Positions 45,120 to 57,303 of a stretch of 64,000 nt of DNA are shown here, one piece after another. The stretch is from Glebionis coronaria (Eukaryota > Streptophyta > Magnoliopsida > Asterales > Asteraceae). Location of the stretch: contig CM046882.1 of assembly GCA_025667525.1 (NCBI GenBank), positions 19,604,488 through 19,668,487 on the forward strand, in the 5' to 3' direction. The translations under genes were made by a program, and so were the position numbers. The notes under the pieces are model-generated. The model was not told the origin of the DNA. It saw only the letters and a list, made by a program, of their open reading frames with translations, and made no database searches. How positions within the stretch are numbered: position 1 is the first letter of the stretch; each line of letters begins with the position of its first letter.

Positions 45120-46048
45120 TCAGATAGACTCTCAAATGATCATAAATGTTAAATGGAGACTGACAAGGTTAGTTTGATTGAAATTAGAGGAAAAATCACC
45201 CATAATTGTTTTTTTATTTTTCACTACCTTACTACGATACTTCATCTAATAGACTCTCAAATGATCATGTCATGATCATCATCATTAACAACTTGACTGA
45301 ACCAATGCGATCAAGAAATTCAGCTAAATGGTGCATATGCAATGCAATATATAACGAAAGATAGTTTTAATTCTTTTTCCGGTGTGGGAAGTATGGTTCA
45401 GATCATTTATAGATGCGGTGGTATCGCATGAAAACAAGGTAGTAATCTTAAAAAAATGACACATGTGTACTATGGTACATAACTAAATAATTTCGGTCTG
45501 GTTTAGCCCGATTTTGGTTAGTTTGTCGAGTCGGATCAATTTTTTCGAGTGAATCTGCTCACTCTTAGGCGACGCGTCCTATACACCACATAAGGAGAAG
45601 TCGGCCTTAAATAAGATCAAGTTGTTAGAGAATGTTTGTGCGTGTGAGTATTTTATTTAATTGATCAGGTATATATTTGTGTTTAAGTGATGTATGTTTT
45701 TTTTATATTTCATTGATTATTCTATTTTCTTTAGTTAGGCATGAATTTGTAGGTTGACAAATGTAATGTGACAATAGTTTCCTCACCTCCTTGGTCCTAA
45801 GTTGGTCACCATTACGGTAGCCTAAGGAGAACATTTACTAGAAAACATCACAAAACGTTCTTGTATTTTTAGTAAAAATTATTTCCAATACTCAAGAGAA
45901 TAAAACACTTTAGTTATAAAAAAAAGAGTATAATACACTAGATAATATTTAGACATTTAAAAGTACGATATTTTGGGCTGAAATCCCGCATGTTAGGATT
46001 ATCTTTTCTTGTTAATAATAACAACTTAACAAGCCTAATCACTTTTAT
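45120..46048 (+). repeat. Local repeat family, copy I
   Basis: Contains the blocks at 45240, 45330, 45426, 45570, 45770 and 45966. It closely follows copies B and H and is cut off at 46048 by a copia LTR. The family does not resume beyond the element. Confidence 0.8.
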
Positions 46049-46413
46049 TGAGTCTTAGGATCTAGACTCATCTGGGATATCATAATCATGAATGTAACAT
46101 GCACAGCGGAATCATAATATACACAATCACAATTAAGAACTAGGCTTTCACTAATGAAATGAATACTATTAAGATGCTTATGAATAAGCTACTAACTACT
46201 CCTAGTGCCTTATAGGCTTGACGCCAGGAGGAACACACACCTATGGATTACATTGTTTGTGAATGAATGAATAAACCTGTGTGCATATCCTTCTTTATAT
46301 AATAGAGGTACTAGGGTTACATCACAACCCTAGCTTACAAGAAGCTAACTAGTTTATTATTAGGTCCTTCATCTTGTTTTGTCATATCAACTCAAGATAT
46401 ATAATTTCCAACA
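46049..46413 (-). repeat. Copia LTR, second family
   Basis: A 365-base LTR with TG...CA ends (TGTTGGAA at its 5' end on the minus strand). A purine tract, CTAGGGGAAGAT on the minus strand, adjoins it at 46414-46425. This makes it a 3' LTR of a minus-strand element. The partner LTR is not in the window. Confidence 0.75.
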
Positions 46414-47340
46414 ATCTTCCCCTAGTTGATTTGACAAAATCAGTAAGCACAAGCTTCCCCTGAAGTTAATATAGATGAAGGCTAAGCTTCCCCTCGATCC
46501 ATGCATTCTTCCCCTTTAGGTCACATCAACTCAAAAGGGATCGTCTTCTCCTTAAGAAGTGCATGTCGAATCCAGTAGGCTCCATGGAGTGATCACTGAT
46601 GAAGAACATCAATTATAACAAATTTAATGAAGAAGTGGAATCTCCCAAACTTGTGTCTTATGTCTTGCACTAACCACGTGACGTCGAGATCGAAGAAAAT
46701 CCTCAAATAAATGAGACACTGAGCATAATAACGTAACTCCTTCAAGTGATAGCAAATGTACGCATTGAGAAAGTTATCTTAAAAAGGATCCTACTCCTTT
46801 TAAGATATGAATAGATCGTACCCCTTCGCTAGATATGTCAAGTCTTCGTCATCATATAAACAAACCAAGCAAGTTAGCTTAAAAGATACTCCCTTCCTTT
46901 TAAGATATGATAAGAACAGAAAACCTGTGAAACTCAACTACAACATGAAATAAGTGATGATCAAATGTCTTCTTCAATGAATCTCCCCAACGAAATGATG
47001 ATGGCCGAGAACTCCTCCTCTCGTAACAGTAGTGACATCAGACTAGTCACTAAATCAGAGCAGTTGTAATCTTACTTGACTAGTAGGAACCAAAACTGAC
47101 CAAGGAAAAGTTAGTATACAACAAGCCAGCAGGAACCATAATAAAGACAGCAAGAACGTAAGCCTACCAGTAGGAACAAACTAGTAGGAACTGATGATTC
47201 AATCAGGAGGAACCATCAAATATTACAAGGATGAACCGAGAACACAACCAGCATGAATATATATGACCAGTAGGAACCATAACTCACCAATAGGAACAAC
47301 ATTACCAAACCCTACCAGTAGCATCTCAAAACCTTTTTCT
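46414..47340 (-). mobile_element. Truncated copia internal region
   Basis: Sequence inside the LTR, with several further cttcccc/ggggaag tracts (46453, 46485 and 46510) and no coding potential. It is consistent with a 3' untranslated region. A motif ccagtaggaac recurs about seven times at 47079-47335. The element breaks off near 47340 in a T-rich run. Confidence 0.5.
47079..47335. repeat. Dispersed ccagtaggaac motif array
   Basis: Variants of a(c)cagtaggaac occur near 47080, 47127, 47167, 47184, 47210, 47268 and 47289 at irregular spacing of 20-60 bases, all in one orientation. Confidence 0.75.
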
Positions 47341-47509
47341 TTTTCTTTTTTTCATTTTTATTTTTTTTCTTTTTTTTCACATTATGTCACCACTGTCGCT
47401 AAAGCTGCAGCTATTCAAACAAATTTCTTCCAATATAATTAGCGACGAATGGCCTGTCAAGAATCTGTTGCTGTCCAGAGGTACTTAAAAGAATATTGAC
47501 GGTACTGAC

Positions 47510-47640
47510 AGGCCCGGATATTGGGCTGTGCAAACAGTGCAACTGCACAGGCCCATTCTTATCTGGGGGTTCCAAAATGTTATAAACCTGTATTGGTAGA
47601 TAAGCCCAGCATTCTAGTTTTTAGTTATTGTGCGAGTCCA
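47510..47640. mobile_element. hAT-like terminal fragment
   Basis: caggcccggatattgggctg with the following gtgcaactgcacaggccc resembles the conserved end region of plant hAT-type transposons. No opposite end or transposase is visible. Confidence 0.3.
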
Positions 47641-47972
47641 AATCAAAAACGCGATATATTTTCTTCCTGTATAAGTCACTATATAAATTGTTATAAATAG
47701 GTCCAGTATCTTTTCTTCCTGTGGCCCAGTATTTATAGACATCACTTATTAGTTATTACGTCTTCATGAATAGCCGGATTTACAATTCTACAACATACAA
47801 GTTTGTTTCTTTTAGTTAATTGTTTTATGATTCTTTTTATAAAATTTTTAAATATTGTAAGCAACCGTATTCTGATCGTTGGATTTATAGGTTGAATGTA
47901 TATATAATAATAGTTAAAATTGTCGGTCTAAAAAGGTATACGAAAAAGGCCTAAATTTTTTATTGAACAGAT

Positions 47973-48308
47973 CACTACAACAAATTCATGGTTTGTTCAC
48001 ACTTTTTTCTTCGCACTTTAAAAAATGTAAACTTTATTTGTAAAATATTCGCACTTGTAAGTGTGAAATATTAAAAAGTGTGAAGTATTAAAAAGTTCAC
48101 ATACAAAAGTGTGAAATGTTAAAAAGTTCACACATAAAAAGTGTGAAGTAATAAAAATCTTCGCACTTAAAAGTGTGAAGTTATTTACTACACTCAATTT
48201 GTTCACACCAAGAACACTAATGAAAGTGTGAACTTTTCAAATTCACACATTTTAAAGTGTGAACAAGTGGCATAATAAGTGTGAAAAATCAACCAATTTG
48301 TTGTAGTA
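47973..48308. mobile_element. CACTA-type MITE
   Basis: A 336-base element with inverted ends CACTACAACAAATT (47973) and AATTTGTTGTAGT (to 48307), the canonical CACTA terminus. More than ten internal gtgtgaa/ttcacac motifs resemble CACTA subterminal transposase-binding repeats. There is no ORF of substance. A 3-bp target duplication is not clear. Confidence 0.75.
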
Positions 48309-50360
48309 CCCAAAATTCATGAGACGGCCTGGGTACTAAGCACACACATGTTTAGTCCAATATAATATCCGCCAGCTCATTTTTAAATCACGTATTGTCA
48401 CACCCCACCATTGCGGAATATGGGACGCGACGCATGGATATCATCACAACAATAGCGTGTCCATATAGAGAACTATATGAATTAGAAATGTCATAAAAGG
48501 TGACACAAATGTCATGACAATATCTCATCAATGCAGGAGTCTAGGTAAGTAGGTAATAGTCCTACCTCTTACCCAAGACAAACAAATAACACAAACAAAT
48601 CAACATATAGGTTCATAGTATCACTTATTGAAACAAATAGAAAAATAAACTAAGAAGGAACGGGGATCTCCTTCTAAATGCATTCCTACGCGACTCCAAT
48701 CCTAGCCACATATGTTCTCACGCTTAACCACTTTATCACCTGAAAGAGACACTAAAACACGTCAACATAATGTTGGTGAGAGTCATAGGTTTAGACTCCA
48801 ACCGTAAATAGATTATAATATGATGTGAACAACCATAAACCACTAAACATATGGAGAATGTGCTACAAGTATGCATTAACAACTAACATTCAAGATCAAT
48901 CATTCCAAACCAAATCCAAATCCAAGGCTCCCAGCCTTACTAAACACCATGGTACCATAGGCGCCCATACACCTATGTACCAATCCCAAGGCCCTGACTT
49001 GTCATTATCCATTGGTCCCATAGATGCTCACACGTCTATGTACCTCCCCAAGGCCCCGCCTTGTCAACATCCCCTTGGTACCAAGTCAAACCACAATAAC
49101 AATCAAGAATCACATAGCAGTTAATCACATAAGTGTACACATAAGTCCATCACAAACCATAAAAACATTCACAGCATTAGTTATAAAAACCAAACAGTGT
49201 CTCTTCCATCCATCTGGAAGTGAAAATCATTAAAAGATATGGGGCTATGAAACTCACCTGATTGAGCTTCTCCAAAAGTCTGCGCACTAGCAAAAAGCTA
49301 ACAAACAAAAACACACAATCAAAACATGAACCAAACACTAAGATGACTCATCAACCTATGATGGACATCTAACCTTCTCCCATATATATACCTCATTTAT
49401 ATTCTCTAAGCATCTCATTACACCCCTCTATAAAGCCCTTAACTCAGTTTACTTCATAACCCGTCCCGTTAACATTTTACCCAAAACAGTCCCGGTTTTT
49501 AGGTCTCCAAACTATAAGCCAAACGCCCACCTAACCATACCCATGATCTCTGTAAAGGAAACCCTATGCCCTTACATATGTTAGCTAACTCCTCCCTTTT
49601 GCCCCAACCTTAAAGCTACTGTTAAGGCCCGTATATATTATATATACTTCTGCCTATCTGCATATTACCGATTTTGAACATACAAAACGTTTGTTATGAT
49701 TAGGGGGTCTTACCCTAACCCATTTGCTTAGCCACCATTCAGGTCTCTTATTTAATATGTACACCAACACCCATGCTCATTAGAGGGCTCAAGTGTACTC
49801 CTAAGTACCCCAATCACCTTAAAACGTTAAATTAAACCCGACTGATTTCAAAACTGTTTTGACCTCCGACTATTGTAACTTGTTTTTGACCCACCTCCCG
49901 ACCTCCAATTTAGTTCTAATTTCTTGCATTTGAAATCCACTTCAATTACCTATTTAGGGATGCTTGGATCGCAAAATAAGAGTTTGTAGAACTCTAGATA
50001 TGATCAAAACAAGTGATTCAAAAATCTGCCCAGTTTTTAAAAACGAATTTAAACATGATTAAACCCTAATTAACATCACTAATAATCACCAATCATTATC
50101 CTAATCATATTAATTGTTATAAAACCCCTAATTACAGATCTATCAAGAAAATGTTTTTGATGAATCCCTAAATTAGGGCTTGTAAAAATTCGGCCAAAAG
50201 GGGATAAAATTAATGAATAACTGACTTTTGTGATATAAACATTGTATTTATATGTTTTATTAAAAAGGCTTTTCCAAATTGGGCTCAAGTTGGGTCTTTT
50301 GGCCCATTATCCTTTCTTTTTCTTTTCTATTCGGTTTAAAACCCGATTCATATATATTTT

Positions 50361-50656
50361 TGTTAGCCCTAAAATGTGAGCGCCATTTACGGAATTACAT
50401 TTTATTCAGATAGGCAAAACTTAGAGGGACTACTATTGAGATGGTGTCAAAGTGACCTCTTGTCTAGCCTATATATACCCCTCCATACTTCCATGGAGGG
50501 GTGAGGCTTTTCATTCTTTGTGTATTTCACTTCTCTCTCTAAATACACACACTACATTCAAGCTTTATTTTCTCTCTCTAAAAATGTCTAAACATTACTT
50601 TTATCCCCCCGACCTCCGGATCACCTCTTGTTAGCTTGAATCTTATAATTTTAACA
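50361..50656 (+). repeat. 5' LTR of non-autonomous copia element
   Basis: A 296-base LTR beginning TGTTAGCCC and ending TTAACA. The primer site TGGTATCAAAGC (initiator tRNA-Met) starts at 50659. It contains a TATA-like ctatatatacccc near 50468. Confidence 0.93.
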
Positions 50657-51148
50657 ATTGGTATCAAAGCAAACCGGGGGTGTTTTGTGTTTGTGTTTGC
50701 TTATTTCTTGGTGTTCGTGGCTTTTAGCAGCTCATTTATGCTTATTCTTTGTAGATTTTGTTCTTGATTATCAGTCACATATTCTGTCCCATTCTGCTTA
50801 TTTGTCATAAATTCAGTCAAAGTCCCCCTTTTCTCTCTCTTTCCTTCCTTGTGATCTATTTTTTATATCAGCTTTTCTGAAAAGCTGTAAGATTGGTCAC
50901 TGGTTTATGTCGTATTCATTTTTTTATCGGATATACTATTGTTATTCTCTTTTCCCAATGCATTAGATCTGGTTTTTTATTTGTGGGTAAAAGATGATAT
51001 GAAAAAAAAATGATGGAACAGATCCAGTATTTTCGGAACCACCAAAGAAAAAAATAACAAATAAAAAGGTCAAAACCCTTTTCCGACAGTGATTCCGATG
51101 GGGATTCCTATAGTGATTCTGATGAAGCTTATTCTGATGCTCTTTCCG

Positions 51149-51262
51149 ATGCTTATTTCCGATGATCATTCCGATGATCATTCCGATCATCATTCCGATA
51201 ATCATTCCGATAATCATTCCGATCATCATTCCGATGATCATTCCGATGATCATTCCGATGGG
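51149..51262 (+). repeat. 12-bp minisatellite inside the copia element
   Basis: About nine units of gatgatcattcc with variants (gatcatcattcc, gataatcattcc). Looser upstream units (gattcc/gattct) start near 51090. The 12-bp period keeps frames open on both strands (SDDH repeats on plus, MIIG repeats on minus). The unit contains the palindrome tgatca. Confidence 0.93.
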
Positions 51263-54011
51263 ATTATTCCTATGGGATCATTCTGATGACTCAAAACCAT
51301 CTTTTACCATAACTCTCCCACACCCCTCACCGAGTAAACTCGGCAATTACCGAGCTGACCGGGTCAACTCAGTGAGTCTAGATTACCTCCAAACAACAAC
51401 CTGCCTTTTAACTCCCATCAACACCAACTATATCCTACCTAACCCATCAACACCTAATCTCCAACTAGACTCGAATTACATAACAGAAAACTAATGTTTG
51501 ATCTCAGACTCATCTCGTGATATACACACATGCATGTCAAGATTTTTTTTTAGATCCAACACGAGATGAGATGTCATCATAGATCAGTGTAGGTAAACCC
51601 TCATTAATTTTCGAACATAAAGCTAGTTTCATAACAAATCTGTTATGAACTAACTTAGATTCGTTTAATCAAACACATGCATGTTAAGACACCTACCCGA
51701 GACCTCTATTAGGGTCTTGTAGACAAAGAACACATATCAAATGGGTTCGTTTTGCTTCTAGTTGAAACACTCGAATCATCTTAACCATTCGGTGTAGGTT
51801 TGGTGTATGTCAAACATGAGGTACTGATGTTAATTCTTTGGTTGAATGAATTAATGGGAGTTGATTTGTTTGTGATTCGAGATGAATGAAACTGAAGGGG
51901 GTTATGTTGAGATCAGTCTCAATTGATTTGTGATTATCATAGATCAATTAAGGTATATGGTTGTGCCTTTGAAAAATGATGCGATCTACTTTTGGTAATA
52001 GATCTTGTTTGAAGGTTTTCAGAGCAGTTTTTTTGGAGAGAAGATGGGAAATGGGGGCGGAGAAAAAAAACATGTGGATTAGGGTTATGAGTTACATGTC
52101 TTATTTATCCTTAATTTTACTGATTGTTGGACCAGGTCTATTCCAATATGGCAGCATGGTTGCGTTTCACATTACACAACATTGGGCCATGTATTGTTAG
52201 TTTTGACCGGGCCTCATACTGTTGGGTATGATAATGCTAATATGTGATGCGTGCATTTACAACACATGGGATGGACTATTACTAAATAATTAAATTGGTG
52301 GGTATGTCAAATGGTTTACGGGTATTGAGAATACATTGAGAGCAGGTCGAATTTTTGTTTGGGCCAAGTATTGCTAGAAAGAATATATTGATAACAATAT
52401 TCGATAGTGGATCAGGCTTTATTATTTGGGCTATGAAGACATTATTTTTGATGTCGGATATTCGTCGTGTTTTGATCGAAAGTGCTTAAACGACAAAGAA
52501 AATTATAGGTTTTAAACCTAATATTTTCGAAAAAATTTCGACGACCTCACCGCGGAGGTCGATCCACGCATCAGTTGGGTATATGATTGACGTTGGGACT
52601 TCAATGACAAGTTATCTAGACAAATTTTGTCCTTCAACGACAATTAATTTTATCATTTGTTCTAGTTAACGACATTCACAACACAACACCAATGCAAACA
52701 AAACACTTAACGCTAAAACGATCCGATATAAGATTCACTTTAACGACAACGGCTAGTTTTGATTCTACAAAGACAAGTAATCACGAAGTGGATTTGGTAT
52801 TCTTTATTTGAAGTTGAAGTGGGATTTCATGAAGGCGTCTACTTATTTCATCAGCGAGCCTTCCTTCTATTTTTCTACCCCTTTTCTTCAAACCCAGTCT
52901 ATCGATTGATGACTTGCTTGGGCGATAAAATTTATGATTGAGACTTGAATTATCTAGTTTCCACTGTCAAGGGATGGATGGTCGACGACATGGATTACTA
53001 TCACTTTTGGGTGTCACACGCAGTTGCTCGTGTGGATAACTTCAAGAGGTATAAGATACTTGTTTCTGCACCGTTCTTCAATCAACACAAGTGCAAGCTT
53101 AAGTAACAAATTTGGGGGATTGTACTTCAGTTTCAAGTTTGGCATATCAGGTTTACTTCACATGTGGTCACAACAAATAGCCGAATGAATTCGAGGTTGG
53201 TTAGTTAGACAGAGAGAGATGGAATCAGCATTCAATTCTCACGGGATATTTATGAGCTTCACAACGACAATGGTACTTCATAGTTTAAGCAAAATTTTTC
53301 AAAGTTTCTCAGTGACTTTCAAAACTTTTCAAGACATTTGCTTTAGACTAAGAACTTCTCGAGTATATGAACGTCCACGATAATGATGCTTCCGAGAGTT
53401 CAAAATCATCATGGGGGAAGATCGTGTACTTTGAAGTAATCAGATCAACTTCCAGGGGGAAGTAGTGTACATGGAATGGTATCTACTTACTTTATATGAT
53501 TTTTATGAAGTATTCTGCATGCGTGAGAAGAATTGTTGCTGATTTCCTGCATGTTACCCCAAACGTATTATCACCAAAACCTAAACAACATGAAACAGTA
53601 TAGAAGCAGTATTATTTGGTGTGGTTCTTCTACAAATTTCCGTTGTGCACTTAAACCGATGAGCTAGAAGATTGTTTAAACTACATCAAAGTGTCAGAAT
53701 CTGCTTAAGATACAGATATTGGTTTGGGGGGAAGCTGATTCAGAAACTTCGTCAAAAAGAAGTCTATGAAGAAAGTTTTTTAAATACATGCTGCATGAAT
53801 TGGGGGGAAGTTAATCCAAATCAAGCATATTACAATTGTTCCACAACAAGCAAAGACAAAGAGGATTCAAGCTGAGGTACAAGTTATGAAGACAAGAAGA
53901 ACTAATGACATCCTCAGCAATGGAAGCGCCTTGGAAGACTTTATTTTGTTGTATTTTTACTTGTTAGGAACATTGTAAGTAATTCCGTATGTCTCCACAT
54001 TGGGGGAAGAT

Positions 54012-54300
54012 TGTTAGCCCTAAAATGTGAGCGCCATTTACGGAATTACATTTTATTCAGATAGGCAAAACTTAGAGGGACTACTATTGACATGTTGTCA
54101 AAGTGACCTCTTGTCTAGCCTATATATACCCCTCCATACTTCCATGGAGGGGTGAGGCTTTTCATTCTTTGTGTATCTCACTTCTCTACACACACTACAT
54201 TCAAGCTTTATTTTCTCTCTCTATAAATGTCTAAACATTACTTTTATCCTCCCCGACCTCCGGATCACCTCTTGTTAGCTTGAATCTTATAATGTTAACA
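54012..54300 (+). repeat. 3' LTR of non-autonomous copia element
   Basis: A 289-base partner of 50361-50656. It differs by a short ctctctaaa-type deletion and a few substitutions. Confidence 0.93.
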
Positions 54301-54888
54301 ATTTTTTTTTGTTTTTTTTTCTTTTTAAGACTTATTAATATATTATTAATAATACCTTAAGTTACCTTAATTTATTTCAGCTCCTAAAGCCTCCAAAACC
54401 TTAAAACCGTAAAACTAGTCAATTTTACGCGTATACCGAAAAAAACGTAAAATATACAGTTTTAAAAAAAATCTTAAATTTTGAAATAAACTTTATAACT
54501 AAGTCCTAAATGACTTAAAACCATCCCGAAAAATACTCCCATGACTAAACACCTTACCCGAGACCTCTAAATGCTAAACCCCAAATCGTAAAAAAAATAC
54601 GATTTACTATAATACTTATACGTATACGTAAACACCAAAATAACACCATTTCATTTCATAGTCACCAATTTGTGAACTCATGAACATGAAATAACCGTCC
54701 CTCGATTTACTTATGAGTACTTTATACTCATACGCGATATCCACACCAACCTTGTTCACGCAAAATAACATGTAAACACGCAAATCACATAGTCACACAT
54801 AAATTAACCTTAAAATAAGACCAAGTGACGAACTTCAAAACCACGGTTGTCACATCACTCCCTCCTAATAGAAATCTCGTCCCGAGAT

Positions 54889-55393
54889 TTACTCCTTAGG
54901 ATCGTCATTATCAAATAGCTGAGGATACTTGCTCCTCATAAATCCTTCCCGTTCCTACGTGAACTCTAGTACACGTTCCAAATTTCATCTTACCATAACT
55001 ACGGTATATTACCTTTTTTTCCAACGTCTTAGCTTCACGACCCAAAATCTCTACCGGCTCTTCGATGAAACGAAGACTCGTATCGGTACTAATATCATCT
55101 AACAGTACTTGCAAGTCGGTTCTTGCTAAGCATTTCCTCAAGTTTGATACATGAAATACATCATGCACACTACTCAATTCCTCCGGTAATCTCCACCTAT
55201 ACGCCACTAGCCCAATCCTTTCAAGGATTTTAAATGGACCCACAAATCTAGGTGCTAACTTCCCTTTCTTTCCAAACCACATCACTCCTTTCCATGGTGA
55301 AACCTCTAGCATAACCTTACCTCCAATCTTAAATCCCAACGGCTTATGCCTCTCGTCCGCACAACTCTCTTGTCGGTTCTTTGCCATTTTCAA
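54889..55393 (-). pseudogene. Gypsy integrase C-terminal fragment
   Basis: The frame from 55393 includes GFKIGGKVMLEVSPWKGV, LAPRFVGPFKILERIGLVAY, the SSVHDVFHVSNLRKCL motif and FIEEPVEIL. This is the integrase GPY/F-type C-terminal domain of gypsy elements. Near 55010 the frame slips. In the original frame the last conserved block ends with SKYPQLFDN, but two tryptophan positions expected there are stops (TGA at 54985-54987, TAG at 54956-54958). Both look like TGG-to-stop G-to-A changes, as expected from deamination of methylated DNA. Both stops are shared with the copy at 62602-62910. Confidence 0.9.
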
Positions 55394-56640
55394 CCTCTAC
55401 TTAAGCACTGCCACTACCTCCATAGTTTTCTGATCCACCTCCGGTCCAATACGTTGGCCGCTTCTAACTTTATCCCACTATAACGGTGATCCACCTCATC
55501 TCCTATGAATTAACTCCAACAGTTTCTACTACAATTCCTATCACCAGACCTAACGGCTTCTATCCTCTATGGATTTTCCATCATTCAGAAGTTCTCCCAA
55601 CCTTTATCACATCCAATGGTATATGCTGGATTGCATAACCAAAAGCTTCCCATAACATTCACATGAAACATGTCATAACCACCACCTCATCCTTGCTTTC
55701 CCATGCTCGGAATCAAGTAACTAACAATCCTTCATACTAACAGGGGCTACACCTTTTCTCTAGGTGAACGTTCCATTGTTCGTGACTACTAACCTCTTGC
55801 TATAACGGTTTTCCCTTCAATATCACCCCACCATCTTGACAACCTCTTGCTCCCTCTAATCATTCTTCCTCCATACTACTTTTCGCTTGTATTTCCACAA
55901 TCATAATTTCAAAACCATCTTATATCCCGTCTTTAGCCTATAATTTAGGCGTTTCCTCCTTTATTCCCTACATCCTCATCAATGGGGAACATGCCCCTAT
56001 CACCGGTGACTCTCTCTTTTTAGGATAATTCTTCCTAATATAATGCGTTCTCCAACTATCTCCAAATCTCACGCCAATGCTCTAGGCGTCTTTCTCAATT
56101 ACCCCTATAGTATGCTCATACCAAACATTAGTCTATCAGCGGTATACTACGCTTGCTTCCCATCGTTTCTTCCCTTTCCATAATCCTTCATATGGCATTC
56201 CATACATATTAGGCTAACTTTTACGCAAAACCCTCTATTCCATCACATCCGTACGCAATCCTTCCAACTTCTCAACTACGTGACTTCTCATTCCTCTTGA
56301 AATATGAGATGAATTAGTCAGTCTATCGACTATCACCCAACTCTCGTCGTACTTATTCCTCCACCCCATTATGTATCCCTTTCACCAACTCCGTCCTTAC
56401 ATCGCCCTTTCTAAGCTACTCCTATCTATGTAGGAAGTATAGTCTACGTCCCTTTTCTCCATATGATTGTCCAAGTCACGCAACATACATGTTGACGCGT
56501 TCTCTGCTTTAGACAACTCAACTCGTGCAACCTACATCCTTCATCCAAACCACCCTAATACGTCATCCATATAGTTCAAGTTCGTCTCAGCTTCACTTCA
56601 TTCTTCTTATTCCATGTCTCATCAACCATGCTTGCCTTTC
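55394..56640 (-). pseudogene. Gypsy integrase core region, degenerate
   Basis: Lies between the RNase H remnant and the integrase C-terminus, where the zinc finger and DDE core should be. Many stops and frameshifts occur and no catalytic motif is readable by eye. The high C+T on the plus strand with few CG pairs is consistent with methylation decay. Confidence 0.5.
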
Positions 56641-56699
56641 CCAGATGGTACTTGGCCTTGCAATTTTCTTTCATCACTTAACTCCACCCATCACCTTTT

Positions 56700-57010
56700 C
56701 CAAATGTTCAATCAAGATGATTAAATATGTGTTGGAGACGTTCATGATCTGTATAGATCATTCTCTATGTCTCGTACCCCAAATGCCTCTAGCATTCTAG
56801 GCAGATATAACAATCCAGCTCCACTAAATAAGTCTATCTAGTTCTTCCAAATCTTTAGTTCCCACAACGTATAAACAACCGCCTTTCTTTGTCGTTCTCG
56901 TATACATCCAAATCCTTGCTCCACGTATCGTCATGCTTCGCGAATTCATCCAGTCCTTCCGATAATTCCAAGATCTGCTCATTATCCAATCCACCTCTTC
57001 AGCCTCCAAA
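56700..57010 (-). pseudogene. Gypsy RNase H remnant and flanking pol
   Basis: A minus-strand frame near 56770-56715 reads MIYTDHERLQHIFNHLD, then a stop. This matches the gypsy RNase H motif (VYTDHKSLQ.IF), including its catalytic aspartate. Flanking pol sequence is frameshifted. Confidence 0.7.
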
Positions 57011-57179
57011 ACACTTCCTCACCCTTCTTCACTTTGCCCCTTGCTGGTTCCACGATATGCCATCATCTCTGACTACTCGTCCTGGCCAACTTAATCCTAA
57101 AACTCACACTTGAAAATCTCACGTATAATTTCCTTTCCTAACAACTCCAAAACCAACTCATAATTCGCCTCACTCTCCT

Positions 57180-57303
57180 TCTTAGATTTGAGTAGATCAA
57201 GATATCGTCGATGCTCCCGATGACAACTTGTTTATATATTGCCATGCACCCCCGGTTCATTGACTCCATGAAAACTGCTAGCGCCTCGGTGAAGCCAAAA
57301 TCA
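57180..57303 (-). pseudogene. Gypsy reverse transcriptase remnant
   Basis: The minus-strand frame reads FGFTEALAVFMESMNRG and later SIDDILIYSN. These match the RT palm motifs FGLTNAPAVFM..MN and the FIDDILIYS catalytic box, with both aspartates kept. The surrounding RT is interrupted by stops. Confidence 0.85.

Larger units (their letters stand above)
50361..54300 (+). mobile_element. Non-autonomous copia-type LTR element (LARD-like)
   Basis: LTRs at 50361-50656 and 54012-54300, primer site at 50659, purine tract ttgggggaagat at 54000-54011, and a perfect target duplication ATTTT (50356-50360 and 54301-54305). The 3.36-kb interior has no gag or pol motif and only short ORFs, so it must rely on another element's proteins. 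It is inserted in the gypsy LTR; the homologous unoccupied site is at about 62018 in the other LTR. Confidence 0.92.
48396..54854 (-). repeat. 3' LTR of Ty3/gypsy element (with nested insertion)
   Basis: Begins TGTCACACCCC and ends GGTTGTCACA. It aligns along its length with 59949-62567. After removal of the nested copia (50361-54300 plus one target copy) it is about 2.5 kb. It lacks about 100 bases present in the other LTR (corresponding to 61695-61800). The purine tract GGAGGGAGTGA (minus strand) adjoins it at 54855. By eye the LTRs differ by a few percent, mostly C/T transitions. Confidence 0.9.

Noticed and set aside
47973..48308. CRISPR-like array suggested by regular gtgtgaa repeats
   Set aside because: The context is a plant nuclear genome, the repeats are short and in both orientations, and the CACTA ends explain them as subterminal motifs.
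48825..49124. 99-codon ORF, with a near-identical copy at 60378-60677
   Set aside because: Both copies lie inside the gypsy LTRs. Their similarity reflects LTR duplication, not protein conservation, and neither has a known domain.
50963..51494. ORFs with MIIG or DDHSD repeats on both strands
   Set aside because: They are produced by the 12-bp minisatellite, whose period is a multiple of three. No gene context is present.
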